This document shows positions 14,301 to 20,192 of a stretch of DNA of 20,893 nt, piece after piece. Below the pieces are notes generated by a model. The model did no database searches. It was not told the origin of the DNA and worked only from the letters and a program-made list of their open reading frames with translations. The stretch's first letter is position 1. The number at the start of each line of letters is the position of its first letter. The translations under genes and the position numbers were made by a program. Source of the DNA: JACVRW01 sp046735115 (lineage in GTDB: Bacteria > Actinomycetota > Thermoleophilia > Solirubrobacterales > Thermoleophilaceae); NCBI GenBank assembly GCA_046735115.1, contig JBKPSR010000057.1, positions 1-20,893 on the forward strand, read 5' to 3'.

Positions 14301-14691
14301 GATCCGGGACCTTCTCGGCCAGGGCGACCGCGGAGGTGACGAGGACGGCCGCCTGGTTGCTCAGCAGCGAGTCGAGCGCAGCGATGCGCAGACCAACCAG
14401 GTGAGGCGGCGGCGCCAGGTGCGACTCGTAGCGCATGCCGCGCGCCGGGTAGAACCGCACCGGCCGGGGCGCCAGGTAGGCCTTGAGATCGGCGGCGAGG
14501 TCGCGAGCGGCGCGGTCGTCGCCGGCGACGATCAGCGCAGGCCGCTCCGGATCCGAGTCGAGAAGGGAGGCGAGCAGGTAGGGGCGCAGGCTCGCCGACA
14601 CGAAGGCGCGCTGAGGCGCCTCGTGCGCTTCAGCGAGGAGCTTGCCGACGGAGTCGTCGTTCTTGGCGTATGTGAGGAGGGACCTGAGCAT
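11353..14691 (-). CDS. mfd: Transcription-repair coupling factor Mfd
   Basis: The 1112-residue protein is near the usual family length. The N-terminal UvrB-like region has FYPARGMRYESHLAPPPHLV and FAIRGDILDVYPA. The RNA-polymerase-interacting domain is at about 470-505 (YLELEYRDGDRVFVPSDQLH). The SF2 translocase has Walker A GDVGYGKTEVALRAAF at about 592, DEEQRFGVKQKE at about 694, SATPIPRTLQ, TIVESGLDIPSANT and QIRGRVGRS. The C-terminal TRCF domain follows. Mfd removes stalled RNA polymerase and recruits UvrA to damage. The start ATG 14691 lies 32 bases after pth in the same run. No strong ribosome binding site is seen. The protein ends with a short acidic/Lys tail. Confidence 0.98.
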   Translation of the reverse strand: MLRSLLTYAKNDDSVGKLLAEAHEAPQRAFVSASLRPYLLASLLDSDPERPALIVAGDDRAARDLAADLKAYLAPRPVRFYPARGMRYESHLAPPPHLVGLRIAALDSLLSNQAAVLVTSAVALAEKVPDPDLRPHGFEIEKGELLDLEEIADQLVACGYERVDQVEERGQFAIRGDILDVYPATEERAVRCELFDVEVERLTWFSTFTQRSLEEAVRVEIAPAAELAPEHRELAEIAAATDEDERPDVAEVLPVDRFRELMELVPADALVAIAAEEELAPALRDYWEDVTTSFHDEDAHHLYVKPDALDEALGKRARLRLSSISQDQPHEFRAQSADTAARSLRDAEPELEKLVRSGYRTFVAWARRGEAERAQLNMARMQAGFLDGRPAPEDPSLTFAHASLRDGFIAPHLKLAVLPEHRLLRRRRAERASGPGPIASFTDLRADTPVVHEDHGIARFTGFETKTVGGVTRDYLELEYRDGDRVFVPSDQLHKVSRYVGADASDPPLSKLGGRQWEQMKLKARRAAQALAGELINLYAERRRRAGHAFPHDSEWQLEFEGSFPYRETPDQLEAIDAVRADMEEARPMDRLICGDVGYGKTEVALRAAFKAAEDGRQVMFLVPTTVLAQQHYGTFQERLRDYPFRIEMASRFRSPKDVRATLADFQEGKVDILIGTHRLFSRDVRPKELGLLIVDEEQRFGVKQKELMRQLRLKVDVLSLSATPIPRTLQMSLAGLRDISVIETPPEGRRPVKTYVGDYDDDLVAKAIKRELVRGGQAFFLHNRVETIDETAERVRALVPDARVLVAHGQMAEGQLEQVMLDFLRGEGDVLVCTTIVESGLDIPSANTLIVERADELGLAQLYQIRGRVGRSRERAYAYLLYPSAAALSEEAGQRLATLSDYTELGSGFKIAMRDLEIRGAGNLLGDEQSGHVAAVGFELYVGMIDEAVRLLSGDAAEEVAEPVRMDLPVDAYVPGDYVPYEAAKIEIHRRVAGAREVAQLIVLREELADRFGPIPAPLDNLIRLQDARIKLGRAGARSVDFAGGRMSVAPIELDSRGAKALRARVPEALYESGRETVRVRLPDEAGERFRAVVTAAEAILEVATEPKDEP

Positions 14692-14723
14692 GCGCTGCGG
14701 CCGCCCGGCGGCGCCGCGCGGCC

Positions 14724-15272
14724 CTACTCCTCCGAGGTTACGCGACGCTCGACCTCGTCGGCGGCTGTTTCGATCAGCTGCCGCGGGTCCTCCGAGAAGC
14801 GCCCCAGCACGTATGCGGACACGACCTCGGGATCTGTGCTGTCGGGTCTCCCGACACCCACGCGCACCCTTCCGAAGTCACCGCTGCCAAGCCCTCGCTT
14901 GACCGACTTCAGTCCGTTGTGCCCCGCGAGGCCACCCCCGGTGCGCACCTCGACCTTCCCGAACGGGAGGTCGATCTCGTCGTGGATGACCAGGACGTGC
15001 TCGAGATCCACGCGCAGCGCTCCGCGAGCCGGGCCGACGGAGTTCCCCGACTCGTTCATGTACGTCTGCGGCAACAGGACAGCAACTCGCTTGCCCTCGC
15101 TGTAAAGCCCGCCGTACTTCTGCTTGAACTTCGGCAGCCCCAGGCGCTCCGCGAGGAGCTTGGCCACCTCGAACCCCACGTTGTGCCGCGTCCGGGCGTA
15201 GCGGTCGCCAGGATTCCCCAGCCCGACGACCAGCCAGTCCGCCTTTCCGCCGCCGCGGCGGAAAAGGCTCAC
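14724..15272 (-). CDS. pth: Peptidyl-tRNA hydrolase
   Basis: The 182-residue protein releases tRNA from prematurely dropped peptidyl-tRNA. The family motifs are all present: VVGLGNPGDRYARTRHNVGF with the catalytic His30, YMNESG (Asn73), HDEIDLPFG (Asp98), GGGLAGHNGLKS (Asn119) and FGRVRVGVGRP. The N-terminus carries about ten extra residues (MSLFRRGGGK) before the first strand. The start GTG 15272 overlaps the rplY stop by four bases (GTGA), a tight translational coupling that is also common for this pair in actinobacteria. Confidence 0.98.
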   Translation of the reverse strand: MSLFRRGGGKADWLVVGLGNPGDRYARTRHNVGFEVAKLLAERLGLPKFKQKYGGLYSEGKRVAVLLPQTYMNESGNSVGPARGALRVDLEHVLVIHDEIDLPFGKVEVRTGGGLAGHNGLKSVKRGLGSGDFGRVRVGVGRPDSTDPEVVSAYVLGRFSEDPRQLIETAADEVERRVTSEE

Positions 15273-15988
15273 TCGGAGCCCTCGGCCTCCTCGGCGGACG
15301 CAGCTTCGCCCTCGGCCGGAGCCTCGGCACCCTCCTCGCCCTCGGCCGGCTCGGCGCCCTCCTCGAGCTCGCCCTCTTCGCCGACCAGCTCGGTCTCCTC
15401 CTCGATCTCCGGCTCCTCGACCTCGGTCGGGACGACCACGGTGGCAACGAGCGTCTCCTCGGGATCGTCAAGGAACGTCACGCCCTCAGGCGCGCTGATC
15501 TCGGAGAGGTGCATGGTCGCTGCGATCTCGAGGCTGGAGACGTCCACGTGGATCGCGTCCGGGATGTCGGTCGGGAGCGCCTCGATGTTCAGCTGGTGGG
15601 TCACGTGCTCGAGCACGCCGCCCTCCTTGATCCCGGGCGCCTCCTCCGCACCCTCGAGGTGCACCGAGACCTGCGTCTGGATCTTCTCGTCGAGGCGAAC
15701 CTCGAGCAGGTCGATGTGGAGCAGCTCGTCGCGCACCGGATGCTGCTGCTGGTCCTTCACGATCACGGGCCGCGTCTTGCCGGCGACCTTGAGGTCGATC
15801 AGCGCCGAGCCGTCGACGAGCACCTGGCGGAGCGAGCGCCAGTTGACCTTGAAGGACGTGCAGTCGCCGTCCTTGCCGCCGTACACCACGCCGGGCACGT
15901 AGCCCTCGCGGCGCAGCCGCTTGGCCGCCCGCGTGCCGCGCTCGGAGCGGTCCTCGACGTCGAGAGTGGGTCGCCTTCCATCCGCCAT
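15269..15988 (-). CDS. rplY: 50S ribosomal protein L25, general stress protein Ctc type
   Basis: The 239-residue protein contains an N-terminal L25 domain that binds 5S rRNA (RGTRAAKRLRREGYVPGVVY, then LLHIDLLEV) and the C-terminal Ctc/TL5 beta domain (VSVHLEGAEEAPGIKEGGVL, IEALPTDIPDAIHVDVSSLE). It ends in a long Glu/Ala-rich acidic tail from about 190 onwards, as often seen in actinobacterial L25. The start ATG 15988 agrees with the family N-terminus. It is the first gene of the pth-mfd-lipoprotein-mazG-eno run and is divergent from the ABC1 kinase, with 41 bp between start codons. Confidence 0.96.
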   Translation of the reverse strand: MADGRRPTLDVEDRSERGTRAAKRLRREGYVPGVVYGGKDGDCTSFKVNWRSLRQVLVDGSALIDLKVAGKTRPVIVKDQQQHPVRDELLHIDLLEVRLDEKIQTQVSVHLEGAEEAPGIKEGGVLEHVTHQLNIEALPTDIPDAIHVDVSSLEIAATMHLSEISAPEGVTFLDDPEETLVATVVVPTEVEEPEIEEETELVGEEGELEEGAEPAEGEEGAEAPAEGEAASAEEAEGSE

Positions 15989-15999
15989 GACGGCTGGCC

Positions 16000-16005
16000 A
16001 GTGTA
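16000..16005 (-). promoter_or_regulatory. Candidate -10 hexamer TACACT for rplY
   Basis: TACACT on the minus strand ends 11 bases before ATG 15988, with no Shine-Dalgarno sequence between. It is the likely main promoter of the housekeeping run; no convincing -35 is seen. Confidence 0.45.
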
Positions 16006-16016
16006 GCGGGGGTACC

Positions 16017-16022
16017 TATCTT
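16017..16022 (+). promoter_or_regulatory. Candidate -10 hexamer TATCTT for the ABC1 kinase
   Basis: TATCTT ends seven bases before GTG 16030, which places a typical start site on or next to the start codon. No Shine-Dalgarno sequence is present. Confidence 0.45.
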
Positions 16023-16029
16023 TCGATTC

Positions 16030-17418
16030 GTGGCGCCGAGGGACGACAGCGACATTCCGAAGGGGCGCATCCGCCGGACGGCCCAGGTGGGGTCGGTCGT
16101 GGGGACGCAGGGCGCCCGCTACGCCGGCACGCGCGCCCGCAACCTGGCACGCGACCCGGAGCAGGCCGCGCAGGCGCTGGAGCACCGGCACTTGGAGGCC
16201 GCGGAGCAGATGGTCGAGACCCTCGGCCGGATGAAGGGCGCGGCGATGAAGATCGGCCAGCTCGCCTCCTTCATCGACACCGAGTTCCTCCCGCCGGAGT
16301 ACCGGGACCTCTACCAGGACAAGCTCGCCACGCTGCGCTCGACCGCGCCGCCTATGCCGTGGAACAAGGTGAGCGGCGTGCTCGAAGAAGAGTGGGAGGA
16401 ACCGGTCGAGGAGCTGTTCGAGGACTTCGAGCACGACGCCGCGGCGGCCGCCTCGATCGGTCAAGTGCACCGCGCGGTGCTGCCGGACGGGCGGCGCGTG
16501 GCCGTGAAGGTGCAGTACCCGGGCGTGGCCGGGGCGATCGCGGCCGACATGCAGAACGCGGGACTGATCCTGCGGCTGGCTCGGGCGTTCGCACCCGGGC
16601 TCGACGCCAAGGCAGCGGCCGCGGAGCTGAAGGAGCGGGTGATGGAGGAGCTCGACTACGAGCTCGAGGCCCAGTCGCAGCGAGCCTTCGCGCGCGGCTA
16701 CCGGCGCCACCCGTTCATCTACGTGCCGGATGTGGTCACGCGCCTGTCGACCGAGCGGGTGCTGGTGAGCGAGTGGGTGGACGGCGCCGGCTTCGACGAG
16801 GTGCGTGAGCTGCCGCAGCCGGAGCGCGACCGCTTCGGCGAGATCGTGTTCCGGTTCTGTTTTGGCTCGATCTACCACCTTCAGCACTTCAACGCCGACG
16901 CCCACCCGGGCAACTACCTGATGCTCCCGAACGGGCGGGTGGCCTTCCTCGACTTCGGCATGACGAAGCACCTCGACCGGGACCAGATCCAGCTGGAGAT
17001 AGCGGCGCTCGAGGCGATCTTCGACGACGATCCGGAGGAGCTGCGCGTCGCGCTGCACGACCTCGGGTTCCTGAACGACCCGCGCAAGGTGGATGCCGAG
17101 CTGCTCATGGAGCATGTGCGCGCGGTCGGCGGCTGGTACATGGAGGACCGCGAGGTGACGATCGACTCGCCGCGCGTGATGGAGGCGATCGCGGCCGTGT
17201 CCGACCCCCGCTCCTCGTTCTACCGCGTCATGCGCCGCGAGAACCTGCCGGCAAACGAGCTGATGGGCCGTCGCATGGAGTCGGGCGTGCTGGCGGTGCT
17301 GGGCCAGCTCCAGGCGACGCGCAACTGGTACCGGATCGGCCGCGAGTGGTGGTTCGGCGAGCCGCCGTCCACCGAGCTCGGGGAGCTCGAGCGCGACTGG
17401 GCCGAGGCGACGCGCTGA
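16030..17418 (+). CDS. ABC1/UbiB (COQ8) atypical kinase family protein
   Basis: The 462-residue protein has the family hallmarks: MKIGQLASF (the KxGQ motif, 74-77), AAAASIGQVHRA (the Ala-rich nucleotide loop, 137-144), VAVKVQYPG (Lys160), the NADAHPGNYLM catalytic segment (288-295) and FLDFGM (308-310). UbiB/ABC1 proteins are ATPases or kinases tied to isoprenoid-quinone or lipid homeostasis, usually at the membrane; the substrate of bacterial members is mostly unknown. There is no obvious C-terminal membrane helix pair. The start GTG 16030 fits the TATCTT element. It sits on the opposite strand between prs and rplY, interrupting a common actinobacterial gene order. Confidence 0.93.
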   Translation: MAPRDDSDIPKGRIRRTAQVGSVVGTQGARYAGTRARNLARDPEQAAQALEHRHLEAAEQMVETLGRMKGAAMKIGQLASFIDTEFLPPEYRDLYQDKLATLRSTAPPMPWNKVSGVLEEEWEEPVEELFEDFEHDAAAAASIGQVHRAVLPDGRRVAVKVQYPGVAGAIAADMQNAGLILRLARAFAPGLDAKAAAAELKERVMEELDYELEAQSQRAFARGYRRHPFIYVPDVVTRLSTERVLVSEWVDGAGFDEVRELPQPERDRFGEIVFRFCFGSIYHLQHFNADAHPGNYLMLPNGRVAFLDFGMTKHLDRDQIQLEIAALEAIFDDDPEELRVALHDLGFLNDPRKVDAELLMEHVRAVGGWYMEDREVTIDSPRVMEAIAAVSDPRSSFYRVMRRENLPANELMGRRMESGVLAVLGQLQATRNWYRIGREWWFGEPPSTELGELERDWAEATR

Positions 17419-17423
17419 GCGCG
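17411..17423. terminator. Short hairpin around the ABC1 kinase stop codon
   Basis: CGCGC (17411-17415), TGA loop, GCGCG (17419-17423) pair perfectly, so the loop is the stop codon. It lies between convergent genes (prs ends at 17429). With only five pairs it is weak evidence for termination. Confidence 0.25.
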
Positions 17424-17428
17424 GCGGC

Positions 17429-18463
17429 CTAGAAGAGCTGGTTCTCGCCCGCGAAGATCTCGGACACCGAGTCGTCGATGAAGATCCGGCGGATCGTGTC
17501 CTCGAGGATGTCGGCGCAGGTGAGCTGGGTGATCAGGTCCGGTGCGCCGTCGCGGAGCGGGACGGTGTCCGTCACGACGATCCCGGCCAGCGGCGAGGCG
17601 GCCAGCGTCTCGAAGGCGTCGCCCGAGAACAGGCCGTGCGTGGCGACCGCGTACACCTTCTCGGCTCCTTCGTCGAGCACGGTCTGGGCGGCGGCGACGA
17701 GCGTGCCTCCGGTGCCGATGATGTCGTCGACGATGACGGCGCACTTGCCCTGCACGTCGCCGATCACCTTTCCGATCTCGGCGACGCCCTGCGCGGGGCG
17801 CTCCTTCTCGAGCAGCGCGTAGGGCGCCCCGACCTTCCGGGCGAAGTTCCGCACCAGCTTCACGCGGCCTGCGTCCGGGGCGATCACGACGAGCTCCTCG
17901 TCGGCGAGCCGGTCGGTCACGAACTGCGTGAGGATCGGCATCGCGGTCATGTGGTCGACAGTCTTCGAGAAGAAGCCCTGCGTCTGGCCGGCATGGAGGT
18001 CCATGGTCACGAGCCTGTCGATGCCGGCGACCTCGAGCGCCTCGGCCACCAGGCGGGCCGAGATGGGCTCGCGCGGCGCGGACTTCTTGTCCTGGCGCGA
18101 GTAGCCGTACCAGGGGGTGACGGCGATGATCCGGTGCGCGGAGGCGTGCTTCGCTGCGTGGATCATGAGGAGGAGCTCCACGAGCGCGTCGTTGACGGTG
18201 AGCCCCTCGCGCTCCGAGGCGCAGATCGACTGTACGATGAAGACGTCGGCGCCGCGGATCGATTCTGCGTAGCGGCAGTAGACCTCGCCGTCGGGGAATG
18301 TCTTAAGGCCCGCGTCGATCGGCTCGACGTTGAGCTTGTCGGCGATCTTCCCGCCGAGCTCCGTGCTGGCGCGCCCGGCCGTCAGCATCAGGCGCTTCTC
18401 GTAGCTCGCCGTGATGCTGCGCCGGCTGGCCGGTGCCTCGGCGCTCTCGAGGAGCTTGCTCAT
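17429..18463 (-). CDS. prs: Ribose-phosphate pyrophosphokinase (PRPP synthetase)
   Basis: The 344-residue protein makes PRPP from ribose 5-phosphate and ATP for nucleotide, His and Trp synthesis. Typical motifs are LMLTAGRASTELGGKIADKL, TFPDGEVYCRY, VTPWYGYSRQDKKS, TMDLHAGQTQGFF, IAPDAGRVKLVRNFA and the PRPP-binding loop VIVDDIIGTGGT. The N-terminus carries about 20 extra residues (MSKLLESAEAPASRRSITAS) before the core; the chosen ATG 18463 is backed by GGAGGA nine bases upstream and by a four-base overlap (ATGA) with the glmU stop. It forms an operon with glmU and converges on the ABC1 kinase gene. Confidence 0.97.
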   Translation of the reverse strand: MSKLLESAEAPASRRSITASYEKRLMLTAGRASTELGGKIADKLNVEPIDAGLKTFPDGEVYCRYAESIRGADVFIVQSICASEREGLTVNDALVELLLMIHAAKHASAHRIIAVTPWYGYSRQDKKSAPREPISARLVAEALEVAGIDRLVTMDLHAGQTQGFFSKTVDHMTAMPILTQFVTDRLADEELVVIAPDAGRVKLVRNFARKVGAPYALLEKERPAQGVAEIGKVIGDVQGKCAVIVDDIIGTGGTLVAAAQTVLDEGAEKVYAVATHGLFSGDAFETLAASPLAGIVVTDTVPLRDGAPDLITQLTCADILEDTIRRIFIDDSVSEIFAGENQLF

Positions 18464-19836
18464 TTCTGCGAGTCCTCCTCCACGCGATCCGCGTAGCCCT
18501 CGATGTTCTTCTGCTTCTCCCGTGCCACTCCGAGCGCGCCCTCCGGGACGTCTTCGGTGATCGCCGAGCCAGCGCCAGTGTACGCCCGGTCACCGACGTC
18601 GAGGGGGGCTACGAGGGAGGTGTGGACGCCCGTCTTTACGCTCTTTCCGAGCTTCGTGCGGTGCTTCTTCCTGCCGTCGTAGTTCGCGGTGATGGTGCTG
18701 GCGCCGAGATTGCTGCCCTCGCCCACGTCTGCGTCGCCGATGTAAGAGAGGTGCGGGACCTTTGCGCCGGCGCCGATATCGGAGTTCTTGACCTCGACGA
18801 AGGTTCCGACCTTCGCGTTCTCACGGACGACTGTGCCGGGGCGGAGGGAGGCAAACGGGCCCACGATGGCGCCCGGACCGATCTCAGCGCCGCGGAGGAA
18901 GGAGTGCATCACCGCCGCGCCGTCGTGGATCGTCGAGTCCCGGGCAGTGGTGTGCGGGCCGAGCTCGCAGCGCTGGCCAACGCTCGTGCTCCCCTCGAGC
19001 GCCGTTCCAGGTCCGATGACGGTGTCGCTACCGATTGTCACCCCCGCCTCCACCCTGGTTGTGCCCGGCTGGAGAAAGGTCACACCCGCGCGGGCGTGCT
19101 GCTCGATGAGGCGACGCTGAGCCGCCTGCTCGGCCTGCATCAGGCCGGCGTGGTCGTTCACCCCTATGGCGGCGTCGGCGTCGTCGGTCTTGTAGGCGGC
19201 GATGACGCGACCGTTGTCACGGATGAGCGGAAACACGGCGGTGAGATATCGCTCGCCGCGCTCGAGCTCCACATCCCGCAGCGCGGCAAAAAGGCTCGCG
19301 GCATCGAAGACGTAGGTACCCAGGTTGATCTCGGGCTCGGCGAGCTCTGCGGCGGAAAGGCCCTCGGTGTACTTCGTCTCGAAGATGCGATCGACGGCTC
19401 CGCTCGGGTCGCGGACCACGCGGCCGTAGCCCGTCGGATCGAGCTTGTCGGTCGTGAGCAGCGTCGCCGCCGCCCCGCGGCTCTCGTGCTCGGCGAGCAA
19501 CCCCTCGAGCTGCTCGGCAGTGATCAGCGGGTGATCGCCCGACATCACCACGACGCTGCCGTCGTCCACGAGATCACTGGCGGCGAGCACGGCCGCGCCG
19601 GTGCCCTCCCCCTCCCGCTGCTCGGCGACCTCGACGCCCTCCGGAAGCCCCTGGGCAACGCCGTCACCCGGCCTCACGACCGCGATGACCCGCGCCGCAC
19701 CGGCCTCCTGAGCGGCATCGACGACCCAATCGACAAGCGGCTTCCCCGCGACCCGATGAAGCACCTTCGGAAGCCGAGAGTGCATCCGAGTGCCCTGGCC
19801 CGCGGCCATGATGAGGACCGTAAAAAGCGCGGCCAT
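18460..19836 (-). CDS. glmU: Bifunctional GlcN-1-P acetyltransferase / UDP-GlcNAc pyrophosphorylase GlmU
   Basis: The 458-residue protein makes UDP-GlcNAc for peptidoglycan. The N-terminal uridyltransferase has FTVLIMAAGQGTRMHSRLPK, EGTGAAVLAA, MSGDHPLI, TGYGRVVRD and EINLGTYVF. The C-terminal left-handed beta-helix acetyltransferase has hexapeptide repeats (IGSDTVIGPGTALEGSTSVG and onwards) and the motifs GTFVEVKNSDIGAGAKVPHL, YIGDADVGEGSNLGASTITA and NYDGRKKHRT. It ends with the usual charged tail. The start ATG 19836 matches the family N-terminus; the longer frame to 20151 runs through the tRNA and is not coding. It is first gene of a two-gene unit with prs. Confidence 0.97.
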   Translation of the reverse strand: MAALFTVLIMAAGQGTRMHSRLPKVLHRVAGKPLVDWVVDAAQEAGAARVIAVVRPGDGVAQGLPEGVEVAEQREGEGTGAAVLAASDLVDDGSVVVMSGDHPLITAEQLEGLLAEHESRGAAATLLTTDKLDPTGYGRVVRDPSGAVDRIFETKYTEGLSAAELAEPEINLGTYVFDAASLFAALRDVELERGERYLTAVFPLIRDNGRVIAAYKTDDADAAIGVNDHAGLMQAEQAAQRRLIEQHARAGVTFLQPGTTRVEAGVTIGSDTVIGPGTALEGSTSVGQRCELGPHTTARDSTIHDGAAVMHSFLRGAEIGPGAIVGPFASLRPGTVVRENAKVGTFVEVKNSDIGAGAKVPHLSYIGDADVGEGSNLGASTITANYDGRKKHRTKLGKSVKTGVHTSLVAPLDVGDRAYTGAGSAITEDVPEGALGVAREKQKNIEGYADRVEEDSQK

Positions 19837-19845
19837 GGGGTGATG

Positions 19846-19851
19846 AGGGTA
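19846..19851 (-). promoter_or_regulatory. Candidate -10 hexamer TACCCT for glmU-prs
   Basis: TACCCT on the minus strand ends nine bases before ATG 19836, with no Shine-Dalgarno sequence between. The hexamer and spacing match those of the carboxylate-amine ligase gene (5252-5257). Confidence 0.45.
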
Positions 19852-19871
19852 CCGGGCGACGCGCCGCAGCT

Positions 19872-19877
19872 TATGCT
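19872..19877 (+). promoter_or_regulatory. Possible -10 hexamer TATGCT for tRNA-Gln
   Basis: TATGCT ends 13 bases before the mature 5' end of the tRNA, which would leave a leader of about six bases. No clear -35 is visible. Confidence 0.3.
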
Positions 19878-19890
19878 CATAGCCCGAAGT

Positions 19891-19962
19891 TCGGGAGTGG
19901 TGTAGTCGGTAGCACGAGGCACTTTGGATGCCTAGGCAGAGGTTCGATTCCTCTCTCCCGAG
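19891..19962 (+). tRNA. tRNA-Gln, anticodon TTG
   Basis: The sequence folds as a cloverleaf. The acceptor stem is TCGGGAG (19891-19897) with CTCCCGA (19955-19961). The D stem is GTG/CAC, with GG in the loop. The anticodon stem is AGGCA/TGCCT around loop CTTTGGA, giving anticodon TTG (19924-19926), which reads CAA. The variable loop has four bases. The T arm is AGAGG-TTCGATT-CCTCT. The discriminator base is G19962. The 3' CCA is not encoded and must be added by nucleotidyltransferase. It is divergent from glmU. Confidence 0.97.
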
Positions 19963-19984
19963 TCGGACGTGGCGTCCGCTCATC

Positions 19985-20190
19985 GTGTGCGAACATGCGT
20001 TCGTGCCGACAGGTCCAAGATACTCGCAGAGAGAGGCACGGGAGGCGATTGCCGCGTCTCTGTCGTGCGCGGACGCGCTGCGGCGGCTCGGGATGTGCAC
20101 GACCGGCGGTTCGCACGCGATCCTGAAGAAGTACGCACGGCTCTGGGGCATCTCGACGGCTGGGACAGGCCGAGGAGCGGGCGGCCTGAG
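19985..20190 (+). pseudogene. Remnant of the N-terminal domain of an HNH-endonuclease-like gene
   Basis: The plus-strand frame contains GPRYSQREAREAIAASLSCA followed by DALRRLGMCTTGGSHAILKK and YARLWGIST. This closely resembles the helical N-terminal module (YS..E...A...S.S..E.LRRLG....GG.H..I......WGI.T) found in many short actinobacterial and phage-borne HNH endonucleases. The zinc-binding and HNH nuclease part that should follow is absent. After WGIST the frame becomes low-complexity and runs antisense into the regulator gene without its own stop until 20393-20395. A +1 frame stops at about 20196. I infer a decayed fragment. A possible start is GTG 19985. It could instead be a short expressed DNA-binding protein. 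Confidence 0.45.
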
Positions 20191-20192
20191 AC

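Noticed and set aside
12265..15105. Very long plus-strand open frame (946 codons) opposite mfd and pth
   Set aside because: It is the antisense shadow of high-GC genes on the minus strand. The translation is His/Arg/Leu/Val-rich without domains, while the minus strand encodes complete Mfd and Pth.
15799..17115. Minus-strand open frame of 438 codons opposite the ABC1 kinase
   Set aside because: It is the shadow of the plus-strand kinase, with no recognisable domain and a His/Arg/Leu-rich translation.
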